Positions 1-10,493 of a stretch of DNA of 64,000 bases are shown here, piece after piece. The notes beneath the pieces were generated by a model, which was not told the origin of the DNA, did no database searches, and saw nothing but the letters and a program-made list of their open reading frames with translations. The stretch comes from G963664835 sp963664835 (GTDB taxonomy: Bacteria > Chloroflexota > UBA6077 > FW602-bin22 > JBCLEL01): positions 95,388-159,387 of the forward strand of contig CAXXUG010000001.1 of NCBI GenBank assembly GCA_963664835.2. The letters run 5' to 3'. A program made the translations under genes and the position numbers. Every line of letters starts with the position of its first letter. The stretch's first letter is position 1.

Positions 1-2
1 CG

Positions 3-1997
<1,995 letters not shown>

Positions 1998-2090
1998 CGA
2001 TGAGCAACATAGTTTTAAGTATCGACTCAAATCGAGTAGTATTATTGCCGCCACAAGCATACCTGTTGGTTAGGGGAGGCGTTTGAGTTC

Positions 2091-3299
2091 ATGGCAAAGC
2101 AAAAGTTCGAGCGGACGAAGCCGCACATTAACGTTGGCACTATCGGGCACATCGACCACGGCAAGACCACTTTGACTTCGGCCATCACCAAGACTCTCGG
2201 TCTTGGCGGCAGCGGCTCCGTCGAGTTCCGCTCCTTCGACAGCATCGATAACGCTCCGGAAGAGCGCACCCGCGGCATCACCATCGCCATCGCCCACGTC
2301 GAGTACGAGACCGATAACCGCCACTACGCTCACGTCGATTGCCCCGGCCACGCCGACTACATCAAGAACATGATCACCGGCGCAGCCCAGATGGACGGCG
2401 CCATTCTCGTCGTCGCCGCTCCCGACGGTCCCATGCCCCAGACCCGCGAGCACATCGTCCTGGCACGCCAGGTCGAAGTTCCCTCGATGGTCGTCTTCCT
2501 CAACAAGGTGGATATGATGGACGACCCGGAGCTGCTGGAGCTCGTCGAGTTGGAGCTGCGTGAGCTCCTGTCCAAGTACAACTTCCCCGGCGACGATATT
2601 CCCATCGTCAGGGGCTCCGCGCTTGGCGCGCTGGAGTCCGCCTCGACCGATCCGAGCGCGCCGGAGTACGAGTGCATCCACGAGCTGATGGAGGCTGTGG
2701 ACAGCTTCATTCCCACTCCCCAGAGGGCGGTAGACCAGCCCTTCCTCATGCCGATCGAGGATGTCTTCGGCATCAAGGGTCGTGGCACCGTCGTGACCGG
2801 CCGGATCGAGCGCGGAACGATCAATGTGGGCGAGGAGGTCCAGATCATCGGGATGGAGCGGGAGACTCGCAGCGTCGTAGTCACCGGCGTCGAGATGTTC
2901 CGCAAGACCTTGGACGACGGCCAGGCCGGCGACAACGTGGGCTGCCTGCTCAGAGGCGTGGAGCGCGGAGACGTGGAAAGGGGACAGGTGTTGGCGAAGC
3001 CCAACTCGATAACTCCTCACCTGAACTTCAACGCCGAGGTGTACGTCCTGAGTAAGGAGGAGGGAGGCCGGCACACTCCATTCTTCACCGGCTACAGGCC
3101 GCAGTTCTACTTCAGGACGACGGACGTGACCGGCTCGGTGAACCTGGCCGAGGGAGTGGAGATGGTGATGCCGGGAGACAACACGCAGATGAAGATCGAA
3201 CTGATCGTACCGATAGCTATGGAGGAGGGCCTGCGCTTCGCTATTCGCGAGGGCGGCCGCACCGTCGGCGCCGGCGTAGTCACGAACATAATCACGTAA
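2091..3299 (+). CDS. tuf: Elongation factor Tu
   Basis: GTPase delivering aminoacyl-tRNA to the ribosomal A site. Full length at 402 residues. The P-loop is GHIDHGKT (Ile where most EF-Tu have Val), switch I is ERTRGITI, G3 is DCPGHADY and G4 is NKVD, with domains II (GRGTVVTGRIERG) and III (TPFFTGYRPQFYFRTTDVTG) intact. The start has a GGGGAGG Shine-Dalgarno about 10 bases upstream. It lies between fusA and rpsJ, 5 bp before rpsJ, so it is probably co-transcribed with the S10 cluster. I see only one tuf copy in the window. Confidence 0.97.
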   Translation: MAKQKFERTKPHINVGTIGHIDHGKTTLTSAITKTLGLGGSGSVEFRSFDSIDNAPEERTRGITIAIAHVEYETDNRHYAHVDCPGHADYIKNMITGAAQMDGAILVVAAPDGPMPQTREHIVLARQVEVPSMVVFLNKVDMMDDPELLELVELELRELLSKYNFPGDDIPIVRGSALGALESASTDPSAPEYECIHELMEAVDSFIPTPQRAVDQPFLMPIEDVFGIKGRGTVVTGRIERGTINVGEEVQIIGMERETRSVVVTGVEMFRKTLDDGQAGDNVGCLLRGVERGDVERGQVLAKPNSITPHLNFNAEVYVLSKEEGGRHTPFFTGYRPQFYFRTTDVTGSVNLAEGVEMVMPGDNTQMKIELIVPIAMEEGLRFAIREGGRTVGAGVVTNIIT

Positions 3300-3304
3300 T
3301 CGAT

Positions 3305-3613
3305 ATGGCTGGACAACGAATTCGAATCAGGCTCAAAGCGTACGATCACAGGATACTCGATCGATCGGCGGCTCAGATCGTGCAAACAGCGGAGCGGATG
3401 GGTTCCCAAGTCAGCGGACCGGTCCCTTTGCCGACAAGACGCGAGAAGTTTTGCGTGATCAGGTCGCCCTATATCGACAAGGACTCGCGCGAGCAGTTCG
3501 AGATCCGGACGCACAAACGACTGATCGACATTCTTCAACCCACTCCGAGGACGGTAAATGCCCTGATGGGATTGAACCTACCGGCCGGGGTGGATATCGA
3601 AATCAAGTTGTAG
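3305..3613 (+). CDS. rpsJ: 30S ribosomal protein S10
   Basis: Small-subunit head protein, 102 residues, normal length. It begins MAGQRIRIRLKAYDHRILD and carries the S10 signature around RSPYIDKDSREQFEIRTHKR. It starts only 5 bp after the tuf stop and has no strong ribosome-binding site of its own, suggesting translational coupling to tuf. It opens the S10-type cluster, which follows the standard order from here on. Confidence 0.97.
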   Translation: MAGQRIRIRLKAYDHRILDRSAAQIVQTAERMGSQVSGPVPLPTRREKFCVIRSPYIDKDSREQFEIRTHKRLIDILQPTPRTVNALMGLNLPAGVDIEIKL

Positions 3614-3685
3614 CGCGAGCAGATTCATATACGCGCCGGATCGCGGGTGCCGGCGACGGATGTTTAGGAAGTAATCAAGACCGAG

Positions 3686-4297
3686 ATGTTGCAAGGCATA
3701 CTGGGACGCAAGGTAGCGATGACCCAGATCTTCGCCGAGGATGGCGCCGCGGTGCCGGTGACGGTGGTGCAAGCCGGGCCGTGCGTCATAACACAAATCA
3801 AGACGACCGAGACCGACGGCTACAGCGCGGTACAACTCGGATATGGCAAGGCGAAACGCTACAACAAGCCCACGGAAGGACACTTGAAGGGGCTCGATGC
3901 GGCGGTGCTCCGAGAATTCAGGACCGCCGATGTATCGACTCACTCAGTCGGAGATCATGTGGACGTTACGCTGTTCAACGTCGACGATGTGGTGAACGTG
4001 GCCGGAGTGTCGAAGGGCCGGGGATTTGCCGGCGTGATGAAGCGCCATAATTTCAGAGGGGGCCCTAAGACGCACGGTCAATCGGACCGCGAGAGAGCCC
4101 CCGGATCGATTGGAGCTACGACCACCCCGGGGCGGGTCTTGAAGGGCAAGCGATTGCCGGGCCGGATGGGCGGCGAAAGGGTCACAGTCAGGAATCTCCG
4201 AGTGGCCAGGTTGGACGAGGAAAGAAATCTGCTTTTCATTCAGGGCGCCGTTCCAGGCGCTCCGAACGGCATCATCGAGATTCGCAAGAATAGCTGA
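3686..4297 (+). CDS. rplC: 50S ribosomal protein L3
   Basis: Early-assembly large-subunit protein, 203 residues. It begins MLQGILGRKVAMTQIF and contains the glycine-rich loop region GVSKGRGFAGVMKRHNFRGG that reaches toward the peptidyl-transferase centre. A 72-bp gap separates it from rpsJ, and an unusually long 249-bp spacer separates it from rplD, where these genes normally almost touch. Confidence 0.97.
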   Translation: MLQGILGRKVAMTQIFAEDGAAVPVTVVQAGPCVITQIKTTETDGYSAVQLGYGKAKRYNKPTEGHLKGLDAAVLREFRTADVSTHSVGDHVDVTLFNVDDVVNVAGVSKGRGFAGVMKRHNFRGGPKTHGQSDRERAPGSIGATTTPGRVLKGKRLPGRMGGERVTVRNLRVARLDEERNLLFIQGAVPGAPNGIIEIRKNS

Positions 4298-4546
4298 CAC
4301 TCGACCGAACGAGGCTTCGGGAACCTTCCACCATCGAGAGCAACTGGGTGTTGCCTTGCCTTGGACTGCCAGGCCGGGTTCGTCGCGGGATCGCATGTCC
4401 GAGCACGGGTGAGATAGCGTCTCAGTCCGGCGGTAATCGCCAGTCAATTTGAGGCGAAGGCCGGAATTGCTTCAATCTGTGACTGAATTCGTTATATAAT
4501 CGTGGTTTGTGGGTTTTTTGCGGATACGTTCAACTGAGGTAGAAGT
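4298..4546 (+). other. Long spacer inside the S10 cluster
   Basis: A 249-bp non-coding stretch between rplC and rplD. It holds short inverted repeats (GAGA/TCTC near 4411 and GGCG/CGCC near 4430) and near its 3' end a TATAAT box and a T6 run. No credible ORF is present. A leader or internal promoter region is the simplest reading. Confidence 0.5.
4467..4500 (+). promoter_or_regulatory. Candidate internal promoter before rplD
   Basis: A perfect TATAAT lies at 4495-4500, 47 bp before the rplD start. Upstream hexamers are weaker: TTGCTT at 4467 gives a 22-bp spacer and TTCAAT at 4471 gives 18 bp. Only the -10 match is strong. If active, it would let rplD onward be transcribed separately from tuf-rpsJ-rplC. 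Confidence 0.4.
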
Positions 4547-5176
4547 TTGCAGGTCACTGTAAGAGACCAAGAGGGCAACGAAGTAGATACCACCACACTT
4601 CTCGACGAGGTGTTCTCGGTGCCCTTCAACGAAGCGCTGGTGCATCAAGTCGTCGTCGGCCAGCTGGCGAACGGCCGGCAGGGCACGCACGATACGTTGA
4701 CCCGGGCGGAGGTAAGGGGAGGCGGACGAAAGCCTTGGCGACAGAAGCACACCGGCCGGGCGCGCCACGGCTCGATCAGATCGCCGATATGGCGCGGAGG
4801 CGGAATCGCATTTGGGCCGCATCCGCGTAGCCACAAACAGAAACTGCCGGCGAGGCTGAGACTGGGGGCTCTGCGCTGCGCGTTATCCAACAAGGCGGCC
4901 AGCGACCGGCTAGTCGTGATCGACAGCTTGAAGTTGGACAGACCCAAGACAAAAGAGATGGTGGCGGTTCTGAGCGCGCTGAACGTGTATACGACGTTTC
5001 TGACAGTTGTCAATGAACCGGATCAGAACGTGCTGTTGGCTACTCGCAACATCCCTGGCGGATGGGTCAAGACAGCCACGTCTCTGAACGTGGTCGACGT
5101 ACTAAAATACGACTTTCTAATCGCGTCGGTTCCAGCGGTCAGAAGCATCGAGCAGTGGCTGTCAGATAAAGAGTGA
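4547..5176 (+). CDS. rplD: 50S ribosomal protein L4
   Basis: Large-subunit exit-tunnel protein, 209 residues. The TTG start at 4547 is supported by a GAGGT site about 7 bases upstream and by alignment to the usual L4 N-terminus (MQVTVRDQEGNEV). The conserved loop RGGGRKPWRQKHTGRARHGS, which lines the tunnel, is at residues 57-76. It follows the 249-bp spacer and is 10 bp before rplW. L4 is an autogenous regulator of the S10 operon in some bacteria; whether the spacer is its target here is unknown. Confidence 0.96.
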   Translation: MQVTVRDQEGNEVDTTTLLDEVFSVPFNEALVHQVVVGQLANGRQGTHDTLTRAEVRGGGRKPWRQKHTGRARHGSIRSPIWRGGGIAFGPHPRSHKQKLPARLRLGALRCALSNKAASDRLVVIDSLKLDRPKTKEMVAVLSALNVYTTFLTVVNEPDQNVLLATRNIPGGWVKTATSLNVVDVLKYDFLIASVPAVRSIEQWLSDKE

Positions 5177-5186
5177 GCAGGACACA

Positions 5187-5471
5187 GTGGAAGCACAAGA
5201 CGTAATTCGCCGGCCGCTGATAACGGAGAAGAATACGGCGTTAGCGGCGCAGAACAAGTATCTGTTCGAAGTTAGCAAAGAGGCAAACAAGATCCAAGTC
5301 AAGCGTGCCGTCGAGCAGCAATTCAACGTCAACGTGACGTCGGTTAACGTCTTGAACGTAAAGGGCAAGATCAAGCGTGTTGGGCGAAACAGGGGACGAA
5401 CGAGGAGCTGGAAGAAAGCAATCGTGACGCTCGTACCCGGTCAACGGCTTGACTTTATCGAGGGCGTTTAA
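5187..5471 (+). CDS. rplW: 50S ribosomal protein L23
   Basis: Protein at the rim of the exit tunnel, docking site for trigger factor and SRP. 94 residues from a GTG start at 5187. It begins MEAQDVIRRPLITEKNTALA, with the RPLITEK signature and the basic loop GKIKRVGRNRGRTRSWKKA near the C-terminus. It is tightly placed between rplD and rplB. Confidence 0.96.
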   Translation: MEAQDVIRRPLITEKNTALAAQNKYLFEVSKEANKIQVKRAVEQQFNVNVTSVNVLNVKGKIKRVGRNRGRTRSWKKAIVTLVPGQRLDFIEGV

Positions 5472-5513
5472 AGGTGGATGGCCCGAGGATGAGTAAGAGG
5501 AACCAATAACAAG

Positions 5514-6350
5514 ATGCCGATAAAACAGTTCAAGCCCACCTCCCCGGGCCGGCGCGATATGAGCGGTCAGACGTTCACTGAGATTACGAAGCGTCGTCCG
5601 GAGAAATCGCTGACTGAACCACTGCCAAACAAAGCTGGACGCAACAAGTCGGGACGCATCACCACCAGGCACAGGGGCGCCCGTCACAAGAGGCTGTACC
5701 GTAGGATCGACTTCAAGCGCGATAAACTGGGAATCAACGCCGAGGTAATAGCGATCGAGTACGATCCGAATCGGTCCGCCCGCATCGCGCTGCTGGAGTA
5801 CGAGGACGGCGAACGTAGATACATACTGGCACCGTTAGGGTTGTCGGTGGGCGAGATCGTCAGCGCCGGCCCTGACGCAGAGCTGAGCACCGGTTGCGCT
5901 CTACCCTTGAGCAACATGCCTGCCGGCACGACCATTCATAACCTGGAGCTGAGGGTTGGCCGTGGCGGTCAGATGGTGAGAGCGGCTGGAACATCGGCAC
6001 AACTGATGGCAAAGGAGGGTCAGTACGCGCTGATTCGAATGCCTTCGGGCGAGCTGAGGCAGATCCACTCGGCGTGCATGGCCACGATCGGACAAGTAGG
6101 CAACGTAGAGCACGAGAATGTCAACTTGGGTAAGGCCGGCCGGCGGCGACGGATGGGATGGCGTCCGACCGTTCGCGGATCGGCTATGAATGCGGCCGAC
6201 CACCCCCATGGCGGGGGCGAGGGCAAAGCGCCGATAGGCCATCCGGGGCCGATGACTCCCTGGGGTAAGCCCGCGCACGGGTACCGGACCCGGCCTTCCA
6301 AGAAGCGAAGCAGCAAGTTCATCATCCGCTCGCGCCACCAGAAGAGGTAA
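5514..6350 (+). CDS. rplB: 50S ribosomal protein L2
   Basis: Core large-subunit protein near the peptidyl-transferase centre, 278 residues, normal length. It begins MPIKQFKPTSPGRRDMSGQ. The C-terminal segment RGSAMNAADHPHGGGEGKAP contains the conserved histidine-glycine motif, followed by a basic tail (TRPSKKRSSKFIIRSR). It is separated from rpsS by 8 bp. Confidence 0.97.
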   Translation: MPIKQFKPTSPGRRDMSGQTFTEITKRRPEKSLTEPLPNKAGRNKSGRITTRHRGARHKRLYRRIDFKRDKLGINAEVIAIEYDPNRSARIALLEYEDGERRYILAPLGLSVGEIVSAGPDAELSTGCALPLSNMPAGTTIHNLELRVGRGGQMVRAAGTSAQLMAKEGQYALIRMPSGELRQIHSACMATIGQVGNVEHENVNLGKAGRRRRMGWRPTVRGSAMNAADHPHGGGEGKAPIGHPGPMTPWGKPAHGYRTRPSKKRSSKFIIRSRHQKR

Positions 6351-6358
6351 ATGGATCG

Positions 6359-6652
6359 ATGTCCAGATCGTTAAAGAAAGGTCCATACGTAGACATCAAG
6401 TTGCTGAAGAAGATCGAGCGTCTCAATCGAAGCGGCGAGAGGCGCGTGATAAAGACCTGGTCTCGCAAATCGACGATCTTTCCGCAGATGGTGGGTCACA
6501 CTATAGGAGTACACGATGGCCGACGCCACGCGCCGGTTTATATCACCGAGAACATGGTTGGGCATAAGCTCGGCGAATTCGCGCCAACGAGGACGTTTCG
6601 CGGACATGGCCGGGGCAGGTCTGAAACCACCACGACCGTCGTGACGCGATAG
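6359..6652 (+). CDS. rpsS: 30S ribosomal protein S19
   Basis: Small-subunit head protein, 97 residues, with the standard start MSRSLKKGPYVDIKLLKKI and the signature HNGRxxxPV-like stretch VGHTIGVHDGRRHAPVYI. Normal length. It sits between rplB and rplV in the canonical S10 order. Confidence 0.97.
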   Translation: MSRSLKKGPYVDIKLLKKIERLNRSGERRVIKTWSRKSTIFPQMVGHTIGVHDGRRHAPVYITENMVGHKLGEFAPTRTFRGHGRGRSETTTTVVTR

Positions 6653-6671
6653 AGAGGAAACCGAGGTAGCC

Positions 6672-7022
6672 GTGGAAGCTTCCGCCAATCACAAGTACGT
6701 ACGAGGCTCGCCAAGGAAAGTCCGCCTGATCGCGGATCTGGTGCGGGGCAAGTCGGTTGAGGACGCGTTGGCGATGCTTTCAATAATGCCGCAGAAGGCG
6801 GCGAAGCAGGTAGGAAAGGCCGTGAAGGCGGCATCGGCGAATGCGGAAAACAATCACGACATGGTAGCGAGCGAGCTAAGAATCGCGAGGATATTTGCCA
6901 ATGAGGGGCCGACACTGAAGCGGTTTCGCCCGCGCGCGAGGGGTCGGGTCAGTCCGCTGCTAAAACGATCGAGCCACATCACCGTGGTGGTCAGCGACGA
7001 GGAGGAGTTACTTGGGCCATAA
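6672..7022 (+). CDS. rplV: 50S ribosomal protein L22
   Basis: Tunnel-lining protein, 116 residues, GTG start at 6672. It begins MEASANHKYVRGSPRKVRL and has the tunnel beta-hairpin region (IARIFANEGPTLKRFRPRAR) near the C-terminus. Its last 11 bases overlap the rpsC start, indicating coupled translation. Confidence 0.96.
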   Translation: MEASANHKYVRGSPRKVRLIADLVRGKSVEDALAMLSIMPQKAAKQVGKAVKAASANAENNHDMVASELRIARIFANEGPTLKRFRPRARGRVSPLLKRSSHITVVVSDEEELLGP

Positions 7023-7893
7023 GACGCATCCCATCGGGTTTCGACTGGGCTTCATCAAGGAATGGGATGCCAAGTGGTATGCCGAGCGGGACTATACCGA
7101 GTTGCTCCACGAGGACATCGAGATCCGGCGGTACCTGATCGACCAGCTTTATCAAGCAGGTATTCCGCGGATCGAGATAGAGCGGTCTGCAAATCACGTG
7201 ACGATAGGAATTGAAACGGCGAAGCCGGGCATCGTGATTGGCCGGAGCGGGGTGAGGGTAGAGCAGTTGCGGCGGGATCTCGAGGCGAAGACCGGCAAGA
7301 GGATCCGAATCAACATCGTCGAGGTCCGCCAACCTGAAACTAACGCAACACTGGTAGCTCAGAGCATCGCGGACCAGATCGAGAGACGAATTTCGTACAG
7401 ACGGGCGATGAAGCAGTCCGTGAACAGGGCTATGCAGCGGGGCGCCGGCGGAATCAAAGTAGTAGTGGCCGGCCGGCTGGGCGGCCACGAGATGTCGCGT
7501 CGCGAGAGGGAAGTTGCCGGCAAAGTTCCGCTTCACACTCTGCGCGCCGACATAGACTACGGAAGAGCGGAAGCACTGACGACCTACGGCGTCATCGGGG
7601 TCAAGGTCTGGGTCTACCATGGGGAAATACTGCCGGAAGGGGAAGAGATCAAGGCTCCCCCAGCGCCGCCAGTGCCGGTCGTAGGGGGAATCCGACGAGC
7701 CAGGGCTCCCGAAGCTGGACCCGAAGCAGGCGCAGGTGCCGGCGAAGCGGCTCCTGCAGCCCCGGCGGCACAGGCCTCCGCTGCGGCTGAGAGTACGACC
7801 GAAGTCACGGAGACGGCCGACACCGGAGCCACCGAAACTGGCGCTGAAGATGCTGCGGCACCTCCGGTGGCAGAGCCTGAGAATCAGCAATGA
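7012..7893 (+). CDS. rpsC: 30S ribosomal protein S3 with Ala/Pro/Glu-rich tail
   Basis: mRNA-entry-channel protein, 293 residues from a TTG start at 7012 preceded by GGAGG with 6-base spacing. It overlaps the rplV end by 11 bases. Residues 1-210 are a normal S3, with the KH domain motif KPGIVIGRSGVRVEQL at 71-86 and the C-terminal domain ending around VKVWVYHGEI. Residues 211-293 form a low-complexity tail rich in Ala, Pro, Glu and Thr that is predicted to be disordered. Such extensions occur in some lineages; the ribosomal core is unaffected. Confidence 0.96.
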   Translation: MGHKTHPIGFRLGFIKEWDAKWYAERDYTELLHEDIEIRRYLIDQLYQAGIPRIEIERSANHVTIGIETAKPGIVIGRSGVRVEQLRRDLEAKTGKRIRINIVEVRQPETNATLVAQSIADQIERRISYRRAMKQSVNRAMQRGAGGIKVVVAGRLGGHEMSRREREVAGKVPLHTLRADIDYGRAEALTTYGVIGVKVWVYHGEILPEGEEIKAPPAPPVPVVGGIRRARAPEAGPEAGAGAGEAAPAAPAAQASAAAESTTEVTETADTGATETGAEDAAAPPVAEPENQQ

Positions 7894-7921
7894 TCAGGCT
7901 CGATAGCGGGAGAGTTTAGAT

Positions 7922-8404
7922 ATGTTGATGCCCAAGCGCGTCAAGTACAGAAAGATGCATCGCGGCCGCCGTCGAGGCCAATCCTCCGGCGCTCGCGAAG
8001 TCGACTTCGGCGACGTTGGGCTTGTGGCATCGGAATCGGCTTGGATCAACTCCCGGCAGATTGAGGCCGCGCGACGTACGATCACGCATCATCTTCGCCG
8101 CGGCGGCAACATCTGGATACGCATTTTCCCGGACAAGCCGGTTACCGCGAAGCCGGCCGAAACCCGAATGGGTAAGGGAAAGGGAGCACCGGATCATTGG
8201 GTCGCTGTGGTGAAGCGGGGTCGAGTAATGTTCGAGGTTGGCGGAGTGGAGGCCGGCTTGGCGCGGGAAGCGCTGAGATTGGCAAGCCACAAGCTGCCGA
8301 TCGGAACCAGGATTATCAGTCGCGAACCGGCCGACGGCGTGGCAGCAGCCTCAGCCGGAGCATCAGCCGCGGCGGAAGGAGCCGGCGCGACTGATGAAAG
8401 CTAG
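7922..8404 (+). CDS. rplP: 50S ribosomal protein L16 with short Ala-rich tail
   Basis: Large-subunit protein at the A-site tRNA elbow, 160 residues from ATG 7922; an alternative ATG at 7928 gives MPKRVKYRKMHRGRRRG, which matches most family members. The signature RMGKGKGAPDHWVAVVK is present. The last ~22 residues are an Ala/Gly-rich extension like that on S3, making the protein longer than the usual ~137-145. The 3' end overlaps rpmC by 11 bases. Confidence 0.95.
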   Translation: MLMPKRVKYRKMHRGRRRGQSSGAREVDFGDVGLVASESAWINSRQIEAARRTITHHLRRGGNIWIRIFPDKPVTAKPAETRMGKGKGAPDHWVAVVKRGRVMFEVGGVEAGLAREALRLASHKLPIGTRIISREPADGVAAASAGASAAAEGAGATDES

Positions 8405-8600
8405 CGAAATCAGGAATATGTCTACCGAGGACGTAGTGGAACAGTTGGGGGAACACCGGCAAGAGCTGTTCAACCTGCGTTTCCAACAGAGCACTCGGCA
8501 ACTCTCCAACCCGAGCAGGTTAGGATCGGTAAGGCGTGATATCGCACGAATGGAGACGGTACTACGTGAGCGCGAGTTGTCCCAACAGGTGGAAGGATGA
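8394..8600 (+). CDS. rpmC: 50S ribosomal protein L29
   Basis: 68-residue, mainly alpha-helical large-subunit protein (MKASEIRNMSTEDVVEQLGE, then LFNLRFQQSTRQLSNPSRL). Normal length. The start overlaps rplP by 11 bases and the stop overlaps rpsQ as ATGA, so translation is probably coupled at both ends. Confidence 0.96.
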   Translation: MKASEIRNMSTEDVVEQLGEHRQELFNLRFQQSTRQLSNPSRLGSVRRDIARMETVLRERELSQQVEG

Positions 8601-8854
8601 AGAAACAACGCAAGGTTAGGGTGGGAACTGTAAAGAGCAACAGGATGGACAAGTCCGTGGTCGTGAACGTGGCGCGCACGCTTCAAGATCCGCTTTATCG
8701 GCGCATCGTCAGGGTCAACACAAACTACATGGCCCACGACGAGGACAACGAATGCAGAATCGGAGACCGCGTCCGCATAGTGGAAACGCGACCGCGAAGC
8801 CGGCGCAAGTCGTGGCAAGTGGCCGAGATTCTAGAACGGTCCCGGATATCCTGA
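8597..8854 (+). CDS. rpsQ: 30S ribosomal protein S17
   Basis: 85-residue OB-fold small-subunit protein, beginning MKKQRKVRVGTVKSNRMDKS. The conserved segment VRIVETRPRSRRKSWQVAEI lies near the C-terminus. The ATG overlaps the rpmC stop by 4 bases. Confidence 0.96.
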   Translation: MKKQRKVRVGTVKSNRMDKSVVVNVARTLQDPLYRRIVRVNTNYMAHDEDNECRIGDRVRIVETRPRSRRKSWQVAEILERSRIS

Positions 8855-8873
8855 CGAAACTGAGGCCAATGCG

Positions 8874-9242
8874 ATGATACAGGTACAGACTCGGCTGAAG
8901 GTCGCCGACAACACCGGCGCCAAAGAGATCATGTGTATTCGAGTTCTTGGCGGCAGCGGCCGGCAGTCGGGCGGAGTGGGCGACGTGATTGTCGCGTCGG
9001 TAAAACAGGCTGCGCCGGGTGGGTCGGTGAAGAAGGGCGACGTAGTGCACGCGGTCATTGTCCGCACGGCGAAAGAGTACGGCCGGCCCGACGGATCGTT
9101 TATTCGTTTCGATGAGAATGCCGGCGTGATTTTGGATGACAGAACGAATCCGAGGGGCACGCGGATATTCGGCCCCGTGGGCCGGGAGCTCCGGGATCAC
9201 AACTTCATGAGAATAGTATCGCTCGCACCTGAAGTGATCTAG
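8874..9242 (+). CDS. rplN: 50S ribosomal protein L14
   Basis: 122-residue intersubunit-face protein, exact family length. It starts MIQVQTRLKVADNTGAKEIM and carries the L14 signature around VKKGDVVHAVIVRTAKE, ending with the usual FMRIVSLAPEVI. It is the first gene after the L16-L29-S17 trio, as in other bacteria. Confidence 0.97.
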   Translation: MIQVQTRLKVADNTGAKEIMCIRVLGGSGRQSGGVGDVIVASVKQAAPGGSVKKGDVVHAVIVRTAKEYGRPDGSFIRFDENAGVILDDRTNPRGTRIFGPVGRELRDHNFMRIVSLAPEVI

Positions 9243-9261
9243 GCGAGCAAGGGGATCGAAG

Positions 9262-9570
9262 GTGAAGATAAGAAAGGGCGACACGGTATTCATACGTACC
9301 GGCAAGCACCGAGGCCAAACTGGAACGGTGATGGCGGCGTTGCCCAAAGAGCAGAAGATATTGGTTGCCGGCGTGAACGTCATGAAGCGTCACACGAAGC
9401 CGCGCGGTATGGCGCGGTCCGGTGGAATCATCGACAAGCAGCTGGGGATTCACGTGTCGAACGTTTCACTGGTCGACCCTACTTCTGGCGGCCCGACGGC
9501 AGTTGGATATAAGTTCCTGGAAGATGGCAGCAAAGTCCGAATCAACAAGCGAACCGGAAACGACATTTAG
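9262..9570 (+). CDS. rplX: 50S ribosomal protein L24
   Basis: 102-residue assembly-initiator protein with a KOW motif (MKIRKGDTVFIRTGKHRGQTG) at its N-terminus, GTG start at 9262. The remainder (VNVMKRHTKPRGMARSGGII and a short C-terminal strand) fits L24. An 80-bp gap without an ORF separates it from rplE. Confidence 0.96.
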   Translation: MKIRKGDTVFIRTGKHRGQTGTVMAALPKEQKILVAGVNVMKRHTKPRGMARSGGIIDKQLGIHVSNVSLVDPTSGGPTAVGYKFLEDGSKVRINKRTGNDI

Positions 9571-9649
9571 TATGACGCAGACGAAGCTCGATGCAAGCGA
9601 AACGCGACGGCGAGGCTAGCAGGAATGCAAGAAGGGCGCTTGTGAAATC

Positions 9650-10207
9650 ATGATCGATCCCATGCTTGAAAAATACCGCAACGACGTGGTCCCGGCCTTG
9701 ATGAAGGAGTTCGAGTACACGAACGTAATGCAGGTGCCCCGTTTGGAGAAGGTCGTGCTGAATATCGGACTTGGGGAAGCGATTCAGAATGGGCGGGCGA
9801 TCGAATCAGCCACCCGGGACATTATGACGATATCCGGACAGAAGCCGGTGGTGACTAGGGCGAAGAAATCGATCGCAGGGTTCAAGATGAGAGCCGGAAT
9901 GCCGATTGGGGTCAGCGTAATCCTGCGCCTGGACCGAATGTACGCTTTTCTGACGAAGCTATTCAATGGGGTCCTGCCGAGAATACGCGATTTCCGGGGA
10001 CTGCCGGACCGCTCATTCGATGGCAGAGGCAACTACTCGATCGGGTTGACGGAGCAGTTAGTCTTTCCTGAGATCGACTACGATAGTATAGATAGGCTGC
10101 GGGGCCTGCAGGTGACGATTGTGACTACCGCTCGGACGGATGAAGAGGGACGGCGATTGCTACAGTTGCTTGGATGTCCGATTGCGAGCCCAGACGCCGC
10201 ACGGTAA
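9650..10207 (+). CDS. rplE: 50S ribosomal protein L5
   Basis: 5S-rRNA-binding protein, 185 residues. ATG 9650 gives MIDPMLEKYRNDVVPALMKE; ATG 9662 is an alternative start closer to most relatives. It has the L5 signature VMQVPRLEKVVLNIGLGEA and the RDFRGLPDRSFDGRGNYSIG loop. It sits in normal spc order between L24 and S14. Confidence 0.96.
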   Translation: MIDPMLEKYRNDVVPALMKEFEYTNVMQVPRLEKVVLNIGLGEAIQNGRAIESATRDIMTISGQKPVVTRAKKSIAGFKMRAGMPIGVSVILRLDRMYAFLTKLFNGVLPRIRDFRGLPDRSFDGRGNYSIGLTEQLVFPEIDYDSIDRLRGLQVTIVTTARTDEEGRRLLQLLGCPIASPDAAR

Positions 10208-10258
10208 CGATATTAGGGTGAATGAGCTCCGGTTGACGCCGGCCTCGAGGGATGGACA

Positions 10259-10444
10259 TTGGCAAAAAAATCTATGATAGCGAAGGCCAAGCGGGAGCCG
10301 AGATACAGGGTACGCAAGTACAATCGGTGCAGGCTGTGCGGACGGCCGCGGGCGTACATGCGGAAGTTTGGGATGTGCCGGATCTGTTTCCGCGAACGTG
10401 CCCTGCGGGGTGAGATCCCGGGGATAATCAAGTCGAGTTGGTAG
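10259..10444 (+). CDS. rpsZ: 30S ribosomal protein S14 type Z (zinc form)
   Basis: 61-residue zinc-binding S14, TTG start at 10259. The four zinc cysteines are C24, C27, C40 and C43 (RCRLCG and CRICF), which identify the short C+ form rather than the ~100-residue C- form. It ends GIIKSSW, the usual S14 terminus. It lies between rplE and rpsH. Confidence 0.97.
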   Translation: MAKKSMIAKAKREPRYRVRKYNRCRLCGRPRAYMRKFGMCRICFRERALRGEIPGIIKSSW

Positions 10445-10493
10445 CGGTGGTTGGAGGACGCGGGCTGGTTGCCCTGATTGGAGTGCTGAAAAC

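Noticed and set aside
1998..2090. Separate tuf promoter in the fusA-tuf gap
   Set aside because: TATTAT near 2040 has no acceptable -35 at normal spacing; co-transcription with fusA is simpler.
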